From NCBI RefSeq assembly GCF_030209755.1, contig NZ_JARVRH010000035.1, forward strand, positions 51,889-115,888: a stretch of 64,000 nucleotides of DNA. The letters are read 5' to 3'. This stretch comes from Arthrobacter sp. efr-133-TYG-118. GTDB lineage: Bacteria > Actinomycetota > Actinomycetes > Actinomycetales > Micrococcaceae. Made by a program: the position numbers and the translations under genes. Below, one piece after another: positions 34,218 through 42,537 of this stretch. Every line of letters begins with the position of its first letter. Positions within the stretch are counted from its first letter, which is position 1. Below the pieces are notes generated by a model that was not told the origin of the DNA, ran no database searches, and worked only from the letters and a program-made list of their open reading frames with translations.

Positions 34218-35045
34218 CTAGCCAGCGAGTTGCCGGCGGAGCTCGGACAGGCGGGCTACGACGGAAGCATCAAGCACTTCGTCCGCCACCTGGACCCGGA
34301 TTCCACCGATCAAAGTCGGATCAACGCTGACGTTGACCTTCAACTCGCGGCCGTAGAGGGCATCAAGCCCGGCCTGCAGACGGCTGGCCTGCGCATCCGT
34401 CAACGGACGGGTAACGCGGACAGTTGCGATCCAGCGCTGCTGGCGCTTGGCTGCAAGCTTGGCGAAATTGTCGATGAGCTTGCTCGGCTTGACGCCGCGC
34501 GGCTGTGACACGGCCTGGCCGATGAGGAGCTGGGCTTCCGGGCTTCCACCAGGAAGCAGCTTCTCCGCCAGGCTGATCTTGGCCGCAGCACTTGCCTGCG
34601 ACTCTCCCAGAGCACGTTGTACCTCGTGGCTGGAAGCAACGGTCTGGTTGAAAGCAAACAGATCGTTTTCCAGCTCTTCCAGCCCCGTGATTCCGGAGGC
34701 AGAAACGGCCGACTTGTTTTCAGCCACGGCGATGACCACCGTGGCGGCAAGAGTCTCGAGTGCATCGCCGATATCGCGTGCCGATGCCCAGCGCAAGCTG
34801 GCCAATCCACTCGCGATTTCCGCAGCATCAGCGGAGACTTTCCCGCCAACCAGCTGCTTGACCAGCGCCGACTTTTCTTCTCCGCTGCGGGAGGGGTCAG
34901 TCAGGGCGCGGCGCAAGCCAGCCGAGCTGTCCACCGTTCCCAGGATTCCGAAGAGGTCCTTAGCCAACTGCAGCGAGGCCGTCGGAAGCGTGGCTTCCAA
35001 CTGCTCCAGCGCCGTGGTCAGCGATTCGCTCGATACACCTGCCAT
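34218..35045 (-). CDS. atpH: ATP synthase delta subunit
   Basis: The 275-residue subunit is longer than the E. coli one (177) because of a duplicated-looking helical N-terminal half, as in many actinobacteria, though there is no fusion to b here. The C-terminal LKVNVSVDPTLIGGIRVQVADEVLD block is characteristic. It connects F1 to the peripheral stalk. Its start overlaps the atpF stop by one base. Confidence 0.95.
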   Translation of the reverse strand: MAGVSSESLTTALEQLEATLPTASLQLAKDLFGILGTVDSSAGLRRALTDPSRSGEEKSALVKQLVGGKVSADAAEIASGLASLRWASARDIGDALETLAATVVIAVAENKSAVSASGITGLEELENDLFAFNQTVASSHEVQRALGESQASAAAKISLAEKLLPGGSPEAQLLIGQAVSQPRGVKPSKLIDNFAKLAAKRQQRWIATVRVTRPLTDAQASRLQAGLDALYGRELKVNVSVDPTLIGGIRVQVADEVLDASVVARLSELRRQLAG

Positions 35046-35605
35046 TACTTAGCTGCACCTGCGCTCTGGGTCTCCAGATCTGCGAGGAAGCGGTCCACCA
35101 CACGGGCGGCACGCTCGTCATCGCTGAGCGATTCGCCAACGATGCGCTCTGCCAAAGTCGTGGCCAGGGTGCCCACCTCGGAACGCAGCGAGACAACAGC
35201 TGCCTGGCGCTCCGATTCGATCTGGGCGAACGCCTGCTCGGTGATGCGGGCCGACTCGGCGGCTGCCTTGGTCTTCAGCTCCGCGAGGATCTGGGCACCT
35301 TCGGCTCGAGCTTCTTCGCGGATGCGGTTGGCCTCGGCGCGGGCATCGTGGAGCTGCTGCTTGTACTCTTCGAGAGCTGCAGAAGCTTCAGCCTGGGCCT
35401 TTTCAGCCTTGGCAATGCCGCCCTCAATCGCCTCTGCGCGCTCGGCAAAAGTCTTCTCGAACATCGGGACAACAAACTTGACCACGATGTAAAAGAGGAC
35501 CGCAAAGCCAGCGAGGACGACGCCCATTTCCCAGGGGTTGGGAACGAGCGGATTAGCCGACTCGGCGGCGCCTTGAGCGGCGGCTGAGATGATCTGCTGA
35601 TTCAT
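35045..35605 (-). CDS. atpF: ATP synthase b subunit
   Basis: The 186-residue peripheral stalk subunit has one helix (MGVVLAGFAVLFYIVVKFVVPMF) and a long charged helix rich in Ala, Glu and Arg (residues about 55-170). Confidence 0.96.
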   Translation of the reverse strand: MNQQIISAAAQGAAESANPLVPNPWEMGVVLAGFAVLFYIVVKFVVPMFEKTFAERAEAIEGGIAKAEKAQAEASAALEEYKQQLHDARAEANRIREEARAEGAQILAELKTKAAAESARITEQAFAQIESERQAAVVSLRSEVGTLATTLAERIVGESLSDDERAARVVDRFLADLETQSAGAAK

Positions 35606-35659
35606 GTTTCACCCGTCCTTATCTACTCGGTTCTGAATGTTCGCTTGGTTCTTAGCGGT

Positions 35660-35878
35660 TTACTTGAGAACGAAAGCGAAGACCAGGCCGAGGATGGCGA
35701 GGGCTTCGGTCAGAGCCAGACCAAGGAACGCGATCGGCTGGAGCACGCGCTGGGCTTCCGGCTGACGTGCAACACCGTTGATGTAAGCAGCAAATACGAG
35801 ACCCACACCGATACCACCGCCGATTGCGGAGAGACCGTAGCCAATGAGGTTAAGGGAGCCGTTGATATCGCCGTTCAT
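35660..35878 (-). CDS. atpE: ATP synthase c subunit
   Basis: The 72-residue proteolipid of the rotor ring has two helices joined by the polar ARQPEAQ loop. The ion-binding carboxylate is Glu58 (ALTEALAILG), as in proton-dependent rings. The glycine pattern in helix 1 (GGGIGVG) is intact. Confidence 0.98.
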   Translation of the reverse strand: MNGDINGSLNLIGYGLSAIGGGIGVGLVFAAYINGVARQPEAQRVLQPIAFLGLALTEALAILGLVFAFVLK

Positions 35879-35960
35879 TGTTTTCCTTTCAAGATGCCGC
35901 AGTCGCGGCAGGTTGTTTGGTTTGCTTCAACCCCCGAGGGGGAAGATTGAGGGGTTGTGC

Positions 35961-36761
35961 CTAGTGGCTGTCGGCGTGGAGCGCGCCTTCGATGTAGATC
36001 GCAGTCAGAAGAGTGAAGACATACGCCTGCAGCACCATGATCAGGGCTTCGAGCATGTACATGGCGACGGCGCCAACGAGCACTAGCACGGACGCGCCCT
36101 TGAGAAGGACGTTTTCCTGCATGACGAGGAATTCAATGCCGGAGCCGGCGATCATCACGATGAGGTGCCCTGCCATCATGGTCGCGAAGAGACGGAGGCT
36201 GTGGGTGACCGGACGGACCATGAAGTTGGAGATGATTTCGATCGGCACGACGATCGGCAGGATGTACCAGGGAACACCGGAAGGAACCGTGGCCAGCTTG
36301 AAGTACTTCAGGCCGTTCTTCTTGATGCCGATCCCGATCCAGGTGACGTACACGACTGCGGCCAGCACATAAGCCCCGCCGACGTGCGAGAAGCTCGGAA
36401 GCTGGATCACGGGAATGGCGCCGTAGATGTTGTTCACCAGGATGAAGAAGAACAGGGAGAACAGGAGGGGCACGAACTTCATGAAGTCGCGTCCGCCGAT
36501 AATGTCCTTGGCGATGCTGTTGCGGACGAAGCCGTAGGCCATCTCGCCCGCGAACTGCAGCTTGCCGGGAACGAGCTGCTGCTTGCGCGCAGCGAGGATG
36601 AAGAATGTAGCGATAAGGACGACCGACAGGATCACCAGCAACATCTGCTTGGAGAAGCCATCGCTCGCACCCCACGGCAGGATAGCCGGCAGGTGCATTT
36701 GGTCGATTCCGGGAGGAGTGAAGGTCCCTGAATCCTGGGCCGGGAGCGCAAGCGCGATCAA
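35961..36761 (-). CDS. atpB: ATP synthase a subunit
   Basis: The 266-residue subunit forms the proton half-channels. It has the essential arginine (Arg190, in HSLRLFATMMAGHL). The start is a TTG at 36761 preceded by GAGAGGAAA; no better in-frame ATG is nearby. Confidence 0.97.
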   Translation of the reverse strand: MIALALPAQDSGTFTPPGIDQMHLPAILPWGASDGFSKQMLLVILSVVLIATFFILAARKQQLVPGKLQFAGEMAYGFVRNSIAKDIIGGRDFMKFVPLLFSLFFFILVNNIYGAIPVIQLPSFSHVGGAYVLAAVVYVTWIGIGIKKNGLKYFKLATVPSGVPWYILPIVVPIEIISNFMVRPVTHSLRLFATMMAGHLIVMIAGSGIEFLVMQENVLLKGASVLVLVGAVAMYMLEALIMVLQAYVFTLLTAIYIEGALHADSH

Positions 36762-36842
36762 CGCGTTTCCTCTCTGCAGTGTCCATCATTGGGCGTTGTT
36801 GAGGATCCGGCCGCGTTTCTTGCAGCCATTTCCCGTGTGAAA

Positions 36843-37181
36843 TTATTTGGCATTACTGTTCCCGTCCGGGGACGGACCACTGTCTGCTTTGCTTCCACCG
36901 GAAGACGAGCGATGACTTGTGAGGCCGTGCATATGGGAAAGATAGAACCCTCCTGCGGCTCCAAGCAGAGCGCCAAGGAGCACAATCCAGCGAGTCCCCC
37001 ACAGATTATCCAGACCCCAGCCTATCAAACTCCAGACTATGATTCCGCCAACAATGTAGCTGAAGACGGCAATGCCGGCGTTGTATCCGCCGTCGCTTCC
37101 GTCGCCCGCTTGCTCAGTGAAATCGCCGGGTTTTGCGGCATTGGGTGTGGTGGAGCGTCGCTTGTTCCTAGGAGTGGACAT
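36843..37181 (-). CDS. AtpZ/AtpI family protein
   Basis: The 112-residue protein has two helices (AVFSYIVGGIIVWSLIGWGL and WIVLLGALLGAAGGFYLSHM) with the conserved GTRW turn, matching the AtpZ/AtpI-type small proteins encoded ahead of ATP synthase. They help assemble the c-ring or supply ions. ATG 37181 has AAGGGGGG as RBS and overlaps the previous gene by 14 nt. Confidence 0.88.
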   Translation of the reverse strand: MSTPRNKRRSTTPNAAKPGDFTEQAGDGSDGGYNAGIAVFSYIVGGIIVWSLIGWGLDNLWGTRWIVLLGALLGAAGGFYLSHMHGLTSHRSSSGGSKADSGPSPDGNSNAK

Positions 37182-37656
37182 CGTCGCCCCCCTTGCCTGC
37201 TGCGGGGTCGTTGTAGATCTGGAGCCGGGCCTTGCTGAAGCCGTAGATTTCGGCGGCTTGCCACGAGACAACCGCGACGACGGCGCCAATCACGAACCAG
37301 CGTCCGTGCAACCATGCGGGGGCTCCCACGACGAACAGCACCACCGCGAAGCCGACGACTTTGACAAAGTAGCTGGCAACAAAAAGGCCGACGGCGCCCG
37401 AGGGATTATCCCGGCCGACAAAATGGCCGATCAGGAGGCTGATGGCAAAAAAGACCATCACCAGCGCGCCGCCGAATGCGGCAGAAAGCACTCCTACGCC
37501 ACCGTTCATGACCGCCGCAACAGCCGACGTTGCCGCGAGAGCCGCCACCGCCGTCGTCGAGCTGAGGAAAAGGAGCCGCAGCCACAGCGAAGACGCGGAG
37601 CGTGGGGCAGCAACGCCGCTCGAGTCGGACTGCTGTCCGCCGGCGTTGGAGGTCAT
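37168..37656 (-). CDS. AtpI-like membrane protein, first gene of the atp operon
   Basis: The 162-residue protein has four predicted helices (about 25-50, 55-78, 88-112, 116-138) with a hydrophilic C-tail that has the charged KARLQIYNDPAAGKGG end. It is at the AtpI position, ahead of atpB. Its family resemblance is to ATP synthase I-type assembly proteins, but the sequence is diverged and the function is inferred from place. Its start is 79 nt downstream of the atp -10 hexamer. Confidence 0.85.
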   Translation of the reverse strand: MTSNAGGQQSDSSGVAAPRSASSLWLRLLFLSSTTAVAALAATSAVAAVMNGGVGVLSAAFGGALVMVFFAISLLIGHFVGRDNPSGAVGLFVASYFVKVVGFAVVLFVVGAPAWLHGRWFVIGAVVAVVSWQAAEIYGFSKARLQIYNDPAAGKGGDDVHS

Positions 37657-37734
37657 GGGGATGCCAATCGTCGTGGCAAATATGCCAAAGTCTCAAAAGG
37701 GTGGGTGCGCGGGCGAGTGACTGTCCGCCCTAGA

Positions 37735-37764
37735 ATTCTACATGAGATAGAACTGTGATGTTAA
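37735..37764 (-). promoter_or_regulatory. Promoter of the ATP synthase operon
   Basis: On the minus strand TTAACA (37764-37759), an 18-bp spacer, and TAGAAT (37740-37735) form a near-consensus vegetative promoter in the gap between the wecA-like stop and the first atp gene. The leader would be about 70 nt. Confidence 0.75.
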
Positions 37765-37783
37765 CGCCCTCGTCACACACCGC

Positions 37784-38893
37784 CTACTGGGCGGCGCGCC
37801 CTTTTCGGACAAAGTACGGCCAGGCCGTCACTCCGGCCATGATCAGCGCGGCCACGATGTCGACGGTGAGGACCATCTGCCAGGGGAAGATGGCAAACGC
37901 CAGGCCTCCAAACGCCAGAATGCAGGTCCACACGTACATCATGAGCACGGCCGTGCGGTGAGTGTGGCCGAGCTCGATGAGCTTGTGGTGCAAGTGTCCA
38001 CGGTCAGCCGACCAAGGCGATTGGCCACGTGCTGTCCGCCGCAATACCGCCAGGCCGAGGTCCAGCAACGGTAGCGAGAGAATCGCGAACGGCAGCAGGA
38101 TGGGCACGATGGTCGGAATACCGTTGGCGCGGTCGTAAAGTCCTGAACTGATCTGGCCCGTGGACACCACACCGGCCGACGCCATCACGAGGCCCAAAAG
38201 CATGGCACCGGAGTCGCCCATGAAGATTTTGGCCGGGAACCAGTTATGCGGCAGGAATCCGATGCAACAACCCACGATGATGGCCATCAGCAGCGCTGCC
38301 AGGTCCGAGCGGTCCGTGAGCGTTGCATTGCGGTGGACCCAATACGCCGTCAGGAAGAACGCAACCCCGCCGATCGCGGCGACACCGGCTGCCAGGCCAT
38401 CGAGGCCATCAATGAAATTGACTGCGTTCATGGTGGTCACGATGAGGAGGGCAGTCAGGACGATCCGCAGCGGTTCCGCCTCGATCCGTATGGGCTCCGG
38501 AACAAAGGGAATCACGGACATCTGCACGCCCCAGACCGCGACGATGGTGGCCGCCGTGCATTGGCCGATCAGCTTGACCCACCAGCGGATGTCCATCACG
38601 TCGTCGGCAACACCGACCGCGACGATCACAAGGGCACCTGCCAGGATTCCCCACGGCGCGCCGTTCCCGTGGAAGATGTCCTTCACGAAGAACGAATTGC
38701 TGGCTACCACGAGGGCCACGGCAAAGCCGGCGAAAAGTCCCAGGCCGCCGAGTCGGGAAATTGGCACCGAGTGCATATCCCGGCTGCGGATGGGGGCAAA
38801 AAGCCGAAGTTTGTTACCCATCTGACGGGCTACCCACGTAGCGAGATACGACACGACGGCAGCCGTGAGCATCATGAGCGAATACATGATCAC
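37784..38893 (-). CDS. UDP-GlcNAc:undecaprenyl-phosphate GlcNAc-1-P transferase (WecA/TagO family)
   Basis: The 369-residue polytopic enzyme attaches a sugar-1-phosphate to undecaprenyl phosphate, starting a cell-wall polymer. The family motifs are present: VGVADDVMDI (DDxxD), MNAVNFIDGLDGLA, FMGDSGAMLLG and RGHLHHKLI. The GTG at 38893 has AGGAG at 7 nt. In actinobacteria this gene sits before the atp operon (Rv1302 in M. tuberculosis). The sugar and the polymer (arabinogalactan linker, teichoic acid or other) cannot be decided from this gene. Confidence 0.95.
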   Translation of the reverse strand: MIMYSLMMLTAAVVSYLATWVARQMGNKLRLFAPIRSRDMHSVPISRLGGLGLFAGFAVALVVASNSFFVKDIFHGNGAPWGILAGALVIVAVGVADDVMDIRWWVKLIGQCTAATIVAVWGVQMSVIPFVPEPIRIEAEPLRIVLTALLIVTTMNAVNFIDGLDGLAAGVAAIGGVAFFLTAYWVHRNATLTDRSDLAALLMAIIVGCCIGFLPHNWFPAKIFMGDSGAMLLGLVMASAGVVSTGQISSGLYDRANGIPTIVPILLPFAILSLPLLDLGLAVLRRTARGQSPWSADRGHLHHKLIELGHTHRTAVLMMYVWTCILAFGGLAFAIFPWQMVLTVDIVAALIMAGVTAWPYFVRKGRAAQ

Positions 38894-39105
38894 GTGGCGG
38901 CTCCTGTTGGCGGTGGTGGTGGATTCTGTCCCTGGCTACTAGCTGCCGGCACAACACCCGCAACACCTCTGCGCACCGCCGAATATTGCTGTACTACAGT
39001 TGGACTCTGTCAAGATACTAGCGGCAACGGCGGCTTTGCTCCGTTTCACGCGCCCCTAGGGCGAGCCGGGAGGACCCTCCCGCAACTGCCCGGAAGGAAC
39101 CCTAC

Positions 39106-40002
39106 ATGCCTGTCTCCGTTGCCGTAGCGGCCGTTACTTTTGACCGCCCCGGAGAGCTAGCAGTCCTGCTCGACGCCATCGACAAGCAGTCCATGCCCGT
39201 GGACACCATTTGCCTCGTGGACAGCGGAACCACCCCTTCGCGGGAGCTTGCGTCAAGCCATCCAAAAGTGGACTACGTCCGCTCAGAGGCGAACCTGGGC
39301 GGCGCGGGAGGCTTCGCCCTTGCGATCCTCAAGGCAGTGGCCAGCGGCGCCGAATGGGTCTGGATCATGGACGATGACGCCGAACCCGCCGATCCTGCCT
39401 GTCTCGAAACCCTGGTTCGAGAGGCGGAGGCCCGCGGACTGGATGCCGTCGTGCCGCTCGTCGTGGCCCCCGGCCACCCGGACAAGCTCTCCTTCTTCTT
39501 CCGGATTGACGGCAAAGTGACCCACGAGCGCGCCGAAGTCGAGAAGGCCGGGTTCCTGCCCGACGTCGGGCACTTCTTCAACGGTGCGCTCATCCGTTCC
39601 AATGTCTTCTTCAAAGTGGGGGTGCCGGATATCCGGCTGTTCATCCGGGGCGATGAGGTCGACTTCATGATCCGCCTCAGGAAAGCGGGGATCCGCTTCG
39701 GTACGGTCGCCACGGCGTGGATCACCCACCCGCACGCGTTTTCCGAGACAAAGCACGTCTTCGGCGCGCGCTGGCACGTGATCGTGCCGGATTCGGCGTT
39801 CAAGCGCTACTTCTACTACCGCAACCGGGGCTACTTGATCCGCCGCTACCGCCGCGGCAAGTCGATGGTGGCCGACATCGGAGGCTACTTGGGCTATTTC
39901 CTCCCCCGCGGTGACTTCCGCGGGCTCGCGGAATGGTTCCGGGCATTCTCCGCTGGTTTGCGGGACAGGGGCTTCGGCCCGCTGGAAGACCAGAAGTTCT
40001 AA
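39106..40002 (+). CDS. Family 2 glycosyltransferase
   Basis: The 298-residue protein is a GT-A fold glycosyltransferase. The nucleotide-binding start is VAVAAVTFDRPGELAVLL, the metal motif is WIMDDDAEP (DDD) and HFFNGALIRS is the acceptor-loop region. It resembles galactofuranosyl-type and rhamnosyl-type transferases. It has GGAAGG as RBS and is alone on the plus strand, converging on the WecG/TagA gene with a 4-nt gap. Confidence 0.92.
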   Translation: MPVSVAVAAVTFDRPGELAVLLDAIDKQSMPVDTICLVDSGTTPSRELASSHPKVDYVRSEANLGGAGGFALAILKAVASGAEWVWIMDDDAEPADPACLETLVREAEARGLDAVVPLVVAPGHPDKLSFFFRIDGKVTHERAEVEKAGFLPDVGHFFNGALIRSNVFFKVGVPDIRLFIRGDEVDFMIRLRKAGIRFGTVATAWITHPHAFSETKHVFGARWHVIVPDSAFKRYFYYRNRGYLIRRYRRGKSMVADIGGYLGYFLPRGDFRGLAEWFRAFSAGLRDRGFGPLEDQKF

Positions 40003-40006
40003 CGGC

Positions 40007-40804
40007 TTACCGGGCGCTTGGATTCGGCGTGCTGTTCTTGCCGGAGAGCCGACGGCGGACCAGCAGGCCTAGAAGCACCCACGGCTCACCGAAGACCCGG
40101 TAAGCGACCCGTCCCGGATGCAGGACGAGCCGCCAGGCCCATTCGAGCCCGAGCCGGCCCAGCCAGCGTGGAGCGAGCTTCTGGAGGCCCGCCAGCTGCT
40201 CGATGGCACCGCCGACTGTGCAGTAGACGGCAGGCGGAAGCTCGTTGAGGCGGCGGTGCAGGACCGATTCCTGCAGCGGCATTCCAAGGCCAAGAAGCAC
40301 TAGCTGCGGGCGGAATTCCGCCAGCCAGGCGACGGCGGCCTCTTCGCTGGCATCGTCCCAATTCTCGCCGGGCCGCCCGGAAACGTCGGCGCCGGGCACG
40401 ATTTCGCGGAGACGCTCCACCGTCTTGCTGTTGGCCTCGGGGCCGGCGCCGACGACGGCGATCCGGCGCAGTCCTTCGACGCCGCCGAGCGCCGGCACCC
40501 AGTCAGTGGATCCCAAGCGGTATTCCATCAACCCCGCGGCTTCGCCGCGTGAACCTCCGCGGCGTCCAAGTCCCCAGAGCATGGCGACAGGCGCGCCGTC
40601 CATGAGCACCACATCGCCGCGTTCATAGAGGCGGCGGAAGTCCGGGCTCGAATGAAACAACGTGACGCTGTGCAGATTGTGTCCGAGGACAACCTTGGTG
40701 GTGCCGTCCGAAACGTACCCGCTGATGGCCTCGATGAGTTCCTCGGCGCATAGTGCGGTGACGTCTACGTCCAGAAGGGGAACACGATCCCGGACCAGGC
40801 TCAT
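40007..40804 (-). CDS. WecG/TagA/CpsF family glycosyltransferase
   Basis: The 265-residue enzyme adds the second sugar to an undecaprenyl-linked primer. Family motifs are TKVVLGHNLHSVTLFHSS, VVLMDGAPVAMLWGL, and LVLLGLGMPLQES with the QE pair. It overlaps the threonylcarbamoyl-AMP synthase gene by 4 nt. With the nearby WecA/TagO and GT2 genes it suggests a lipid-carried wall polysaccharide or secondary polymer. Confidence 0.93.
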   Translation of the reverse strand: MSLVRDRVPLLDVDVTALCAEELIEAISGYVSDGTTKVVLGHNLHSVTLFHSSPDFRRLYERGDVVLMDGAPVAMLWGLGRRGGSRGEAAGLMEYRLGSTDWVPALGGVEGLRRIAVVGAGPEANSKTVERLREIVPGADVSGRPGENWDDASEEAAVAWLAEFRPQLVLLGLGMPLQESVLHRRLNELPPAVYCTVGGAIEQLAGLQKLAPRWLGRLGLEWAWRLVLHPGRVAYRVFGEPWVLLGLLVRRRLSGKNSTPNPSAR

Positions 40805-41634
40805 TCGGCCCTGGTCTCCGTGTGAACAGGGGTCTCGCCGGGAACACCGTTCTCGCCGGCGACGGTTTCAGCCTGGACCACCGGGGCCGTTTCCGGTTCC
40901 GGTTCCGAGGCCGGCTCAGGCGCGGTTTCAGTTTCCGGCGCCGTTTCAGTCTCCGTCGCAGGTTCCGGCGCGGTTTCGCCCAAGGCAAGCACCCTTGGAA
41001 CAATCCCGCGAAGGCGTTCCAGGGAAATGGCACCATCGCGGACCACACGGAGAGGCAGGGTGGTGGCGTCGACAATCGTGGACGCTACGGACTCGGTTCC
41101 CTCGACCGGCCGAAAGCCGCCCTCAAGGTACACCTCGACCGATTCGGCAAGCTGGGTCCTCGCCTCGGCGGCTGTCTGCGCGGCCGCCTGACCGGTGCGA
41201 TTTGCCGAGGACACCGCCAGTGGTCCGGTGCGGTTGAGCAGTTCGAGTGCAATTTCGTCGTCGGGCATCCGGAGGGCCACGGTTCCGCGGGTCTCCCCCA
41301 GGTCCCAATCCAACGACGGCTGGGCGTGGAAGATCAGCGTCAGGCCGCCGGGCCAAAAGGCTTCTGCCAGTTTGCGGGCTTCTTCCGAGACATCGGTTGC
41401 CAGTCCGTCGAGCGCATTGAGCCGCGGGATCAGCACCGGGGGCGGCATATGGCGGCCACGGCCCTTCGAGACGAGCAGCATGGTCACGGCGTGCGGCGAG
41501 AACGCGTCGGCGGCTATGCCGTAGACGGTGTCCGTCGGCATGACGACACACTTTTTCTCGCTGATGGCGCGCTGCGCATGCTCCAGGCCTTCGGCGCGTT
41601 GTTCCTCTGACGTGCAGTTGTAGCTTGTGGTCAC
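40801..41634 (-). CDS. L-threonylcarbamoyladenylate synthase (Sua5/YrdC), with acidic tail
   Basis: The 277-residue protein makes threonylcarbamoyl-AMP for the t6A tRNA modification. The YrdC core (1-215) is complete: CVVMPTDTVYGIAADAF, WPGGLTLIF, ALRMPDDEIA, LAVSSANRTGQ. About 60 residues of Pro/Glu/Thr-rich low-complexity sequence follow (residues about 216-277), in repeats like TETAPEPAS. This replaces the Sua5-type C-terminal domain. GTG start at 41634; it is 12 nt after prmC. Confidence 0.93.
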   Translation of the reverse strand: MTTSYNCTSEEQRAEGLEHAQRAISEKKCVVMPTDTVYGIAADAFSPHAVTMLLVSKGRGRHMPPPVLIPRLNALDGLATDVSEEARKLAEAFWPGGLTLIFHAQPSLDWDLGETRGTVALRMPDDEIALELLNRTGPLAVSSANRTGQAAAQTAAEARTQLAESVEVYLEGGFRPVEGTESVASTIVDATTLPLRVVRDGAISLERLRGIVPRVLALGETAPEPATETETAPETETAPEPASEPEPETAPVVQAETVAGENGVPGETPVHTETRAE

Positions 41635-41646
41635 AGCGCTATTCTT

Positions 41647-42519
41647 TCATTTCCCGGAGGCAGCGATTGCCAACACTGCGCTCGTCGCACGTTCCTTGCC
41701 GTTGAGATCGAGGTGGGTGGTGACCTGCGTCCAGCAGCCGGCGGCCTTCAGATGTTCGGAAATCCACCGTGCCTGCACTTCGGCGTGCTCCATCACGAAG
41801 AAGCCGCCGCCCTTGAGGAGCCGGGCAGCCGAGGCGGCGGCCGCCGTCGGAAGCTCCATCCCGTCCGCTCCCCCACCGTACAGTGCCTCGGGCGGATCGT
41901 GCAGCGCCACTTCAGGTTCGTTCGGAATTGCTTCGGCCGGGATGTAGGGGGGATTGGAAACGACGACGTCGAAAGTTCCGTCGTGTTCGGGCAAGGCATT
42001 GCGGAGGTCGCCCTGCACGAGCTTTACTCCGAGTGGCTTCAGGTTCTTGGAGGCCCAGGCATGGGCGAACGTGCTGAATTCGACGGCGTGGACCTCGGCC
42101 CCCGGCACTTCGTGGGCGATCGAAGCTGCAATGGCGCCGGAACCGGTACCAAGGTCAACCACCTTGGGGTGCTGGAGTCCCTGGAGGTGGTCGATGACCA
42201 CCTGGACCACGGATTCCGTTTCCGGCCGCGGAATGAACACGCCCGGGCCCACGGCAAGCGTGAGGTAGCGGAAGTGCGCGACGCCGGTGATGTGCTGGAG
42301 CGGAACCCGCTGTGCCCTCTCGGCCACCAAGTCCCCGTAGCCATCCGGAGCGGCGGAATCACCAAGCAGCATGGCGCGCAGGCGGCCGAGGCCGACACCC
42401 AGGAGATGTTCCGCGAGGAGTTCCGCGTCCACGCGGGGAGTGGGGACTCCGGCGTCGGACAAGATGGTTGTTGCCTCGCGGACTGCGTCGGCGAGGCTTT
42501 GGCCCGGAAAGAACGTCAT
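41647..42519 (-). CDS. prmC: Peptide chain release factor N5-glutamine methyltransferase
   Basis: The 290-residue enzyme methylates the glutamine of the GGQ motif of release factors. It has the SAM-binding VVDLGTGSGAIA and the catalytic VVVSNPPYIPAEA (NPPY 189-192). The N-terminal helical RF-binding domain is intact. It lies directly after prfA, its substrate gene. Confidence 0.96.
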   Translation of the reverse strand: MTFFPGQSLADAVREATTILSDAGVPTPRVDAELLAEHLLGVGLGRLRAMLLGDSAAPDGYGDLVAERAQRVPLQHITGVAHFRYLTLAVGPGVFIPRPETESVVQVVIDHLQGLQHPKVVDLGTGSGAIAASIAHEVPGAEVHAVEFSTFAHAWASKNLKPLGVKLVQGDLRNALPEHDGTFDVVVSNPPYIPAEAIPNEPEVALHDPPEALYGGGADGMELPTAAAASAARLLKGGGFFVMEHAEVQARWISEHLKAAGCWTQVTTHLDLNGKERATSAVLAIAASGK

Positions 42520-42537
42520 GAAGATCCTTGCAGGCTG

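Noticed and set aside
37735..37740. Plus-strand TAGAAT at 37731-37736 as a second promoter
   Set aside because: TAGAATTCTA is palindromic, so the hexamer appears on both strands; the plus direction leads only into the antisense of wecA.
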